Made by a program: the position numbers and the translations under genes. Below are positions 9,528-16,458 of a stretch of DNA of 64,000 nt, piece after piece. A model generated the notes under the pieces. It saw nothing but the letters and a program-made list of their open reading frames with translations. It did not search any database and was not told where the DNA came from. Position 1 is the first letter of the stretch; the number at the start of each line of letters is the position of its first letter. This DNA comes from Nesterenkonia natronophila (GTDB lineage: Bacteria; Actinomycetota; Actinomycetes; Actinomycetales; Micrococcaceae), in the NCBI RefSeq assembly GCF_003595215.1, contig NZ_QYZP01000002.1:744001-808000 (forward strand). The letters are read 5' to 3'.

Positions 9528-10564
9528 GAGGTGCCTTTCTTCGGGGTGATCTTCGTGCTGGTGTTGACGTCAAGAGTGGGAACCAGCAGGGCGGCCTGGA
9601 CTGGCTCCGGGGAGCCGGCGAGCTGGTGGTCGAGGATGGTGAATAGGTGCTCGGCGATGTCGTCCAGTGGTTGGGTCAGGGTGGTGATGCTATGCAGATG
9701 GGCCACGGGGGAGCCGTCAAAGCCGGTGATGCCAATATCTGCTCCGGGTGTCCAGCCCCGTGCCAGTGCGGCCTGGTGGACCCCGAGGGCCAGCACGTCG
9801 GAGGCACACACCACAGCATCTCCCACGGCAAGGCCGTCGAGGAGGTCTTCTGCCGCGCGGAGGGCTTCTGGCAGTGATTGTGGTGCGCTTCCTTCGGGCC
9901 CGGCGGCGACGTCGTGCTCTTTCACGCCTTGAGCCCATCCCTCGCGACGGAGATCGCCGACCGCTGAACCCGCCGGCCACCCGAGAAACCCGACCGTTTG
10001 GTAGCCACTGGCAGCTACGTGCGCGACCGCCATCTGGGTCCCAGCAGCACCGTCGACGTCGGCCCAGTATCCACGGGTCGGATCGTCGTAAATCCGGCCG
10101 AAGGAGGCATAGGGGATCCCGGCCTCCTCCAGCCACGCCGGGCGGGGGTCGCCGGGATGAGTATCGGTGAGTATGAAGGCGTCCACGAGGCGACGGCGCA
10201 CCATGTCCTGGTAGCCGCTCAGCAGCGGGAACGCTTCCTTCGAGGCGAAGGGCACCATGTGGCAGGCATGGCGGGCAGCCGAGAGCGTCAGCGCGGTCAG
10301 GAAGGGCAGGGCGATGTCACTGGGCTGATCGGCGACGGCATTGAGCTCAGTGCCGACTGCCCCTGCCCGTTGATGCCGCAGAGTCCGGGCGGCACTGGAA
10401 GGCCGGTAGTGCAGCTTGTCGACCACCTGGAGCACCTTGGAGCGGGTGTCTGGCCGGACTCGCTCCGGGCTGTTGATGGCGTTGCTGACGGTCTGCCGGG
10501 ACACACCGGCAGCGCGGGCGACGTCCATGATGGTGGTCCGCCTCGCTGGGTGCGTTTTCGGCAT
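9524..10564 (-). CDS. LacI-family transcriptional regulator of the sugar operon
   Basis: DNA-binding repressor with a typical LacI N-terminal helix-turn-helix at residues 11-63 (TTIMDVARAAGVSRQTVSNA, then the hinge YRPSSAARTLR). A periplasmic-binding-protein-like sensor domain occupies residues 70-330. It is the first gene of the importer operon, overlapping the binding-protein start by four bases, so it probably controls itself as well as the importer. It faces the glycosidase at 10701 across a 136-base gap containing a palindrome that fits a LacI-family operator. The inducer is unknown but is likely the imported sugar or a breakdown product. Confidence 0.92.
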   Translation of the reverse strand: MPKTHPARRTTIMDVARAAGVSRQTVSNAINSPERVRPDTRSKVLQVVDKLHYRPSSAARTLRHQRAGAVGTELNAVADQPSDIALPFLTALTLSAARHACHMVPFASKEAFPLLSGYQDMVRRRLVDAFILTDTHPGDPRPAWLEEAGIPYASFGRIYDDPTRGYWADVDGAAGTQMAVAHVAASGYQTVGFLGWPAGSAVGDLRREGWAQGVKEHDVAAGPEGSAPQSLPEALRAAEDLLDGLAVGDAVVCASDVLALGVHQAALARGWTPGADIGITGFDGSPVAHLHSITTLTQPLDDIAEHLFTILDHQLAGSPEPVQAALLVPTLDVNTSTKITPKKGTS

Positions 10565-10612
10565 CGTGTCACCTGACTCTTGCTCTACTGGTGTAAATGA
10601 GTAGCATTAGAT

Positions 10613-10630
10613 CGTTCACTTGAACGTTCA
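10613..10630. promoter_or_regulatory. Candidate LacI-family operator between the divergent sugar genes
   Basis: TGAACGTTCA (10621-10630) is a perfect 10-base palindrome with the central AACGTT typical of LacI-family sites. It overlaps a second inverted repeat, CGTTCA-CT-TGAACG (10613-10626), giving three half-sites in 18 bases. It lies 49 bases before the LacI-type start and 71 before the glycosidase start, well placed to control both. Binding is inferred from position and symmetry only. Confidence 0.6.
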
Positions 10631-10700
10631 TAATGTGTCTGATGTCATAGTGGACCGGCTGCCCAAGCATGTCAACCCCGTATGGATTTGGAGTTCCCCT

Positions 10701-12599
10701 ATGAGCCCACAGCAACCTTGGCTGCACGATCTGCAGATTGCAGTCAACGGCCCCGGCACCGCACTGAGCACCTGGGCGGGCCGCATGTCAGGTGACGGCA
10801 CAGGGTGGATGATCGACGACCGCCGCGTCCTGCGCACGCTGGAGGTCACTCTCGACGGCGTGGCCACTGTCCCGGTGGCGGCCTCCAGCGCCGGCGCGAC
10901 GTCGCGCTTCTGGGCAGCAGCCCGTCACTTGGGAGACCCCGGGCCGGACCCCACCGTGGATGTCCACCAGATCGCACAAGTGGGAGACCACCAGCTCGAG
11001 GTGGAGATCACGGTCAGCTCCCGGGGCCAGGACCCGGTCAACATGCAGTTGGAGGTGACACTCGGCGCTGACGGTTCCGATCTGTCTGGGGTCAAGGTGG
11101 GTCGCTTCTCCAGTGACGTGCCCGAGATCTCGATCGACGGTGGTGTGCAGTGGAGTGATGAGCGGCATCGCACCCAGGTGCACCCGGCCCCCGCCCCCGG
11201 GGCGGTGGAGCAGCCCGAAGCCGACCAAGTGAAACTGGCCTGGCCCATTGAACTGGCCTCCGCGGAGAGCGTGAGCATCCGGCTGCGCTTTGAGGCAACC
11301 CGGACCAGCCGCAGCGCCCACGATGCTGACGCGGGGGCGGCCGCGTGTGACTGGGATGATCTTTCCCTCACTGGCGACGACGCCTGGAATGACTTGGTCC
11401 GCACAAACCTCAGTGATCTGAAACATCTGCTGCAGCGGGATCCGGAGGCGCCTGAGGACATTTACGCCGCTGCGGGGACCCCCTGGTACTTGACGCTCTT
11501 CGGCCGCGACTCCGCGTGGGTGGCACGAATGATGCTTCCGCACAGCATGGGCCTCGCCCGGGGGACGCTGCGCACCCTGGCCCGGCGCCAGGCGACCACC
11601 ACGGATCCGGAGACCGCGGCCGAGCCGGGGAAGATCCTCCACGAGGTCCGGCGCCAGACCTTTTCACAAAACAACTTGAGACTTCCAGCCGTCTACTACG
11701 GCAGTGTCGACGCCACTCCGCTGTGGATCGTGCTGCTGCACGAATCCTGGAAGGCTGGCCTGGCTTTGGGCGAGGTCAAAGAGATGCTGCCGAATCTGCG
11801 GGCAGCCCTGCAGTGGCAGGCCGCAGCGGTGGAGAGCTCACCCGATGGTTTTCTCCGGTATGTGGATGAGACCGGCCACGGGCTGAGCAACCAAGGGTGG
11901 AAGGACTCCGGGGACTCCATGCGCAGGGCTGATGGGTCCATCGCACCAGCACCCATCGCGCTGGTGGAAGCCCAGGCGTATGCAGTTCAGGCAGCTTATG
12001 GCGCAGCGGAACTCCTTGATGCGCTCGGGGAGTCCGGAGGCAAGAGCTGGCGGGACTGGGCGCAAGCACTGGCCCAACGCGTGCGGGAGAAGTTCTGGGT
12101 TGAACGTGAGGGGGATCGCTACCTGGCCATGGGACTCGACGGTGAAGGCCACCCGATCGACGGCGTGGGCAGCAACATGGGTCACGCATTGGGCACTGGC
12201 ATGCTCACCCCTGATGAAGAGAGCGTGGTGGTGGAGCGGCTGACGCGCCCCGATATGCTCCGGCGCTTCGGCATCGGCACACTGTCTGCGCAGAACCCCG
12301 CCTACAACCCCACCGGGTACCACTCGGGTTCGGTGTGGGTCCACGACACTGCGATCATCCTGCGCGGCATGGCCCAGAGCGGCTACTTGGCGGAAGCCGA
12401 CGAGGTCTTCGACGCCCTGGTGCGGCTCAGCGCCCGCAGCCAGCACCGTTTCCCCGAGTTGATCGCCGGTGAGCCGGTGGGTGACGAACCTGTCCCGTAC
12501 CCTGCCGCCTGCCGCCCGCAGGCCTGGTCCGCCGCCAGCGCGGCCGTTCTGCTCCAGCATGCTGAACGGCGCGCAGCACGGGCATCAGGTGACAAGTAA
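10701..12599 (+). CDS. Glycogen-debranching-type / amylo-alpha-1,6-glucosidase family hydrolase
   Basis: About 632 residues. The N-terminal part is beta-rich and resembles the GDE_N_bis domain. The C-terminal part is an alpha/alpha toroid typical of GH133/GH15-like enzymes (TPWYLTLFGRDSAWVARMML, GWKDSGDSM, GYHSGSVWVHDTAIILRGM, ACRPQAWSAASA). The conserved acidic residues around GRDS and DSGD are the likely catalytic region. The ATG at 10701 is chosen because a GGAG sits 6-9 bases before it; an in-frame start at 10620 would fall inside the operator. Divergent from the LacI-type regulator and importer, so it probably processes the imported oligosaccharide in the cytoplasm. Substrate not determined. 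Confidence 0.82.
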   Translation: MSPQQPWLHDLQIAVNGPGTALSTWAGRMSGDGTGWMIDDRRVLRTLEVTLDGVATVPVAASSAGATSRFWAAARHLGDPGPDPTVDVHQIAQVGDHQLEVEITVSSRGQDPVNMQLEVTLGADGSDLSGVKVGRFSSDVPEISIDGGVQWSDERHRTQVHPAPAPGAVEQPEADQVKLAWPIELASAESVSIRLRFEATRTSRSAHDADAGAAACDWDDLSLTGDDAWNDLVRTNLSDLKHLLQRDPEAPEDIYAAAGTPWYLTLFGRDSAWVARMMLPHSMGLARGTLRTLARRQATTTDPETAAEPGKILHEVRRQTFSQNNLRLPAVYYGSVDATPLWIVLLHESWKAGLALGEVKEMLPNLRAALQWQAAAVESSPDGFLRYVDETGHGLSNQGWKDSGDSMRRADGSIAPAPIALVEAQAYAVQAAYGAAELLDALGESGGKSWRDWAQALAQRVREKFWVEREGDRYLAMGLDGEGHPIDGVGSNMGHALGTGMLTPDEESVVVERLTRPDMLRRFGIGTLSAQNPAYNPTGYHSGSVWVHDTAIILRGMAQSGYLAEADEVFDALVRLSARSQHRFPELIAGEPVGDEPVPYPAACRPQAWSAASAAVLLQHAERRAARASGDK

Positions 12600-12662
12600 C
12601 CACCTCTGATAGGTATAGACACAGGCCCCACCGGAAGGGGACGCCGACCATTAGGAGGCACT

Positions 12663-13721
12663 GTGCCGAAAGATACCCAGAACCCCGCCCCGCTCGAGGT
12701 GGGCCTCAGCGGAGTCCGCGGCCCCACCGGTGCCAAGAAGACGCCGTTCACCGGGGATCCGCGCTCACTGTGGCGGGTCACGCAGTTCAGCTCGCCGTTG
12801 ACTCTCACTGAGGTGCACACCCGCAAGAAGGTCGCGTTCAGTGGGAAGCGCAAGGACGCTGAACGGGCAATGGGGGAGCGCGCGCAGCTGCTGGCTGACC
12901 TGCAGGAACTGATGTGGGCGCACGTGGTGTCCGCACCAGAGAAGGACCAGCGCGAGGTCCTCAAAGCGATCACCGCCCGCGTCCCACGCCGGAGCCCGCA
13001 GGAGAAGGCCCGCCGTGAGCAGCTGTTCACCCCGGAGGTAGAGATTGCTCTGAGTCGTGTCACCCGCGCTCCGCGGGTGCTGTTAGTGCTGCAGGGAATG
13101 GATGCTGCCGGCAAAGGGGGAGTGGTTAAACAGGTGGTCAGCTCCATGGACCCCATGGGGGTGGAGGTGACGGGGTTCGGCGCCCCCACCCCGGAGGAGA
13201 AGCGCGAGCACTACCTGGAGCGGGTGATCCGGCGTCTGCCCCGGCCAGGCCACGTCGGCGTCTTTGACCGCTCACACTATGAAGATGTGCTGGTCCCTGC
13301 GGTGACCGGTAGCCACTCAGAGGAAGAGCTGGAGTCGCGGACCGATGCGCTGACCCTGCTTGAGCGTGAGCTGGTACGCCACGGATTCGTCATCATTAAA
13401 GTCATGCTCCACGTGTCACCGGAAGTGCAGCTGGACCGGCTGGTCTCCCGGCTGGATCGGGAGAAGAAGCATTGGAAGTACGATCCCTCTGATGCTGACG
13501 CGAGGGCTGACTTCAACCGCTACCAGGAGGTGTACGCGCAGCTGCTGGAAGCCACCGACGCCGACTACGCCCCCTGGCATGTGATCGGTGCAGACCGGAA
13601 GTGGTACTCCCGCCTGGCAGTCCAGGAGCTGCTGATCGCCGCGCTCGCCGACCTCAACCTGCGCTGGCCCGCCGCAGATTACGACGTCGCCGCAGAACGC
13701 AAACGTCTTCTGGCATCGTGA
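12663..13721 (+). CDS. ppk2: Polyphosphate kinase 2 family protein
   Basis: PPK2 enzymes transfer phosphate between polyphosphate and nucleotides. The P-loop is plain: GMDAAGKGG at residues 145-153, followed by the lid/Walker B region GVFDRSHYEDVL and the arginine-rich RLVSRLDREKKHWKYDPSD. 352 residues includes about 110 N-terminal residues ahead of the kinase core, longer than single-domain PPK2 proteins. The start is a GTG with TAGGAGG seven bases before it. Whether it acts on AMP, ADP or GDP cannot be told from motifs alone. Confidence 0.9.
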   Translation: MPKDTQNPAPLEVGLSGVRGPTGAKKTPFTGDPRSLWRVTQFSSPLTLTEVHTRKKVAFSGKRKDAERAMGERAQLLADLQELMWAHVVSAPEKDQREVLKAITARVPRRSPQEKARREQLFTPEVEIALSRVTRAPRVLLVLQGMDAAGKGGVVKQVVSSMDPMGVEVTGFGAPTPEEKREHYLERVIRRLPRPGHVGVFDRSHYEDVLVPAVTGSHSEEELESRTDALTLLERELVRHGFVIIKVMLHVSPEVQLDRLVSRLDREKKHWKYDPSDADARADFNRYQEVYAQLLEATDADYAPWHVIGADRKWYSRLAVQELLIAALADLNLRWPAADYDVAAERKRLLAS

Positions 13722-13736
13722 GTCAGCGCCGCCGCG

Positions 13737-14264
13737 TCAGTTCATCAGTGCGATATAGAGATTCAGGGTGGAGGCGTACACAGTCCACCCCAGGTACGGC
13801 AGCAGCAGGATCCCCGCCACGGGTGTGATCAGCCAGAAGCGCCAGATGGTGGCGGCAATAGCCACTGCCAGCACCAGTATCACCACCATGGCTGCCCACA
13901 GGGCGGCAGTCCCGGCCACCGGATAGCCGCCGAAGAACAACGGCGACCAGATGCTGTTGAGCACCAACTGCGCCACAAACAGCGCCAGGGCAGGCGTCGC
14001 GTTCACGGTGTGGCGCTTCCGCCATACCAGCCAGGCCGCAACACCCATGCTGATGTAGAGCACCGTCCACACGGGGCCGAAAACCGCATCCGGGGGAGTC
14101 CACGGCGCTTGGTCGGCCTCCTGATACCAACCATCGGTCTCATCCTGGGTCAGCAGGCTCCCCACAAATCCCACAGCCAGCGGTATCCCGACGAACAGAA
14201 TCAGCGCCAGAACTTGCCGCGGCCTCGAGTCCGAGGTGCGCGCCAGCGGGTCCTTCTGCGTCAA
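13737..14264 (-). CDS. tspO: TspO/MBR family membrane protein
   Basis: Five-helix outer/cytoplasmic membrane family (peripheral benzodiazepine receptor homologues) that binds porphyrins and affects stress and tetrapyrrole responses. Family hallmarks are PWTPPDAVFGPVWTVLYISM, LFVAQLVLNSIWSPLFF and LPYLGWTVYASTLN near the C-terminus. I place the start at the TTG at 14264 because GAGAGGA lies eight bases before it. An in-frame TTG at 14300 is possible but has no ribosome site. It is divergent from the TIGR03085 gene with under 70 bases between starts. A heliorhodopsin elsewhere in the window invites a light/tetrapyrrole link, but nothing here connects them. Confidence 0.88.
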   Translation of the reverse strand: MTQKDPLARTSDSRPRQVLALILFVGIPLAVGFVGSLLTQDETDGWYQEADQAPWTPPDAVFGPVWTVLYISMGVAAWLVWRKRHTVNATPALALFVAQLVLNSIWSPLFFGGYPVAGTAALWAAMVVILVLAVAIAATIWRFWLITPVAGILLLPYLGWTVYASTLNLYIALMN

Positions 14265-14329
14265 CGTTGGAGTCCTCTCAGTACCCCCATCGGTACCCAA
14301 TGGGATGCCCTCGACCCTACAGTGGGGTC

Positions 14330-14935
14330 ATGACTTCAACAGCCTCCCAGGAGCGCAAAGCTATGGTCAGCGCCCTGCGCAGCGTGACTGCCGATGCCCC
14401 CACATTGTGTAAGGGGTGGTCCGCCCAGGACCTGGCCCTGCACATTGTGGTCCGCGACTCCCGGCCGGACCTCATGGTGGGTCGGCGGTTGCCGCTGGTG
14501 GGGCCCAAGGCACGCGCAGCCCTGCAGAACCTCGCCAGTGGCGGGTATGACGCGTCGGTCGACCGCGTGGCCGCGGGCCCGCCGCCGTACTTTCCACAGA
14601 TATTGAAACCGGTCGACGACGCGATGAACACGCTTGAGTACTACATTCACACCGAGGATGTCCTCCGGGCCCAGCCAGGTTTCGAGTTGAGCCACCGCAG
14701 GGAGATCTCGGAGGAGCTGCGCAAACGCATATGGCAGCATGCCTCGCTGACGTTCTTTGTGATGGCCGCACGTAAGCAGAACCGCCGCATCACCTTCTTC
14801 AGCCCCGGCTACGGCGCGACGACGCGAGGCCCAGCAGCTGCCCCGCTCATGATGGTCCACGGCACGCCTGAAGAATTGACGTTGTGGGCTTCCGGACGCG
14901 CCGCCCACGCACAGGTCGACATCACCGAGGCGTGA
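14330..14935 (+). CDS. TIGR03085 family metal-binding protein (DinB/maleylpyruvate isomerase-like)
   Basis: 201-residue actinobacterial protein of the maleylpyruvate-isomerase/DinB superfamily, four-helix bundles that bind a metal through histidines. Visible landmarks are APTLCKGWSAQDLALHIVVRDSR at the N-terminus (histidine 38 in the expected place), EYYIHTEDVLRAQ (second histidine) and the C-terminal GTPEELTLWASGRAAHAQV, a family signature. The ATG at 14330 starts the conserved block; the frame is open 21 codons upstream but overlaps the tspO control region. Function unknown. It is the last host-like gene before the defence island. Confidence 0.85.
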   Translation: MTSTASQERKAMVSALRSVTADAPTLCKGWSAQDLALHIVVRDSRPDLMVGRRLPLVGPKARAALQNLASGGYDASVDRVAAGPPPYFPQILKPVDDAMNTLEYYIHTEDVLRAQPGFELSHRREISEELRKRIWQHASLTFFVMAARKQNRRITFFSPGYGATTRGPAAAPLMMVHGTPEELTLWASGRAAHAQVDITEA

Positions 14936-15222
14936 GCATGGCATCGTACAGCCCACGGCACACTTGTACCCCGCGACGGAACGGGGAGGCAGGGCTTGAC
15001 TGAACGCCAGCACATTGAGGCACCGTCGCAGTCTCAGGGCGTCTCGCTCCCCATAGTAATTACATACTCCTCTAGACTGAACAAGCGCGGCGCTCACCAC
15101 GGGCGAAAGTTACTCCTGGCGTCCGTTGTGTGCACGCCGCTCGGCTTCACGCGGGAAATCACTGCTGACATGGCTCGCAGCTCAGTTTCCCCAGTCCCGC
15201 TGACATCTCGGTCAGTCGACCT

Positions 15223-16458
15223 CTAGTCAAAAGACTTATCAGGGCTCCGTGTCCATCGCAGGCCGCGCAGACCAGTCTGATTGACACAGGTCACCGCGAA
15301 CTCATAAACATCTGATTGAAAATCCTCAAGTGTTGTCTGCAAGTTGAGCGTGGCGTCGACCGGCGTGTACCGCCATAGCGGCGTCGAGTACTGGTCGGTC
15401 AGATCTCCCACGCTATCGACTGTCCAGACTCTTAGAGGTTCTTTACCTGACCACACGAGACCCATTCGAACGTCGTATTCATCGAGACCATACTTCTCCG
15501 CCGTGGACCATGCGAGTGCAAGGAAATCAACGACACCGAGTTCAATGGCGGAGGACTCGATCTGGTGAGGCTCGAAGTTACCTTCCCGGCGCGAATGGCC
15601 ACCAGCGGTAGTCACTAGCGTGGCAGACCCGTCATGGTGGACACTGGCCCAGGTCTCGCGGTTGTCACGCGTACCTCGGTCCGGGGCTACCCACCTACGA
15701 AGACCTGGCCGGGGGGCGAAAAAGTCGCACTTGCTGATCGGATGCGTTACCTGGTTCGTGGACCACGTGGGGGCAGCGGTGCTTATCCTGTTGAAGAGGT
15801 CGCCGATTGCGTGGCGAGCAATGGGTGCACCAATGTGGGGGAACCGTGGTCGGGCCACTGCGATGAGCCAGGCGCGGTCGTCCCCACGCCCTGCAGCTGC
15901 CTCATCATACAGACCTGCCAGTGCCTCGTCGCCGCGACGGCGCTCTTCGAATCTGGCCCGATAGGCGACTTCGATTTCACGTTCCCTCATCCACACCGTG
16001 TCAGCGTCGTTGCGTTTGGGAGCGCCGAAGAGGTCCTGTCGATAAATCAGGTGGGGGCCTTCGGTACTGGCTGGAATTTCCACAATGACGGCACGGTGGC
16101 CTTCGTCCCCAAGACGATAAATCTTTAGCCCCATCACTGGCGGACTGATTGCGGTGTAAGCAGCAGAGCGGAGAGCGCGTTCATGAATCTCGCCGAGCTC
16201 ACCGGCATCGGTACGGCGAGTGGCGGCTTTCTGGACCTCTTCGACGCCGTAGATGATGACCCCACCGCCTGCGTTGGCCATAGCGGCAACATCCTTTGGA
16301 AAATCGTTCTGCGCGAGGTTCTTACGGGGTGGAAGCTTCGTCTTCCAGTCAAGGTCGTCAGTCTCCATCACACCCTCATCTACGGCTTCATCGAGGAGTT
16401 CTTCGGTGATGGTTGAAGGTGGTCTACCAAGGGCGCGGTGCAGGGCTGTGAAGTTCAC
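15223..16458 (-). CDS. Schlafen/AlbA_2-domain protein coupled to the type IIL enzyme
   Basis: 411 residues. The N-terminal 150 form an AlbA_2 (Schlafen-like putative DNA/RNA-binding) domain: DDLDWKTKLP at about residues 34-43 and FPKDVAAMANAGGGVIIYGV at 53-72, the expected second block of the fold. The rest (residues 190-411) matches nothing I recognise. It starts with GTG whose first bases overlap the stop of the upstream methyltransferase gene (GTGA, 16455-16458), so it is translated from the same message. AlbA_2 proteins are common in defence islands, and the coupling suggests a helper or regulator of the restriction enzyme. Confidence 0.75.
   Translation of the reverse strand: MNFTALHRALGRPPSTITEELLDEAVDEGVMETDDLDWKTKLPPRKNLAQNDFPKDVAAMANAGGGVIIYGVEEVQKAATRRTDAGELGEIHERALRSAAYTAISPPVMGLKIYRLGDEGHRAVIVEIPASTEGPHLIYRQDLFGAPKRNDADTVWMREREIEVAYRARFEERRRGDEALAGLYDEAAAGRGDDRAWLIAVARPRFPHIGAPIARHAIGDLFNRISTAAPTWSTNQVTHPISKCDFFAPRPGLRRWVAPDRGTRDNRETWASVHHDGSATLVTTAGGHSRREGNFEPHQIESSAIELGVVDFLALAWSTAEKYGLDEYDVRMGLVWSGKEPLRVWTVDSVGDLTDQYSTPLWRYTPVDATLNLQTTLEDFQSDVYEFAVTCVNQTGLRGLRWTRSPDKSFD

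Noticed and set aside
10600..10700. Specific -35/-10 boxes for the divergent sugar genes
   Set aside because: Several weak matches; none convincing enough to list.
14336..15100. 254-codon minus-strand frame over the TIGR03085 gene
   Set aside because: Overlaps a gene with a clear family signature; no ribosome site or domain.
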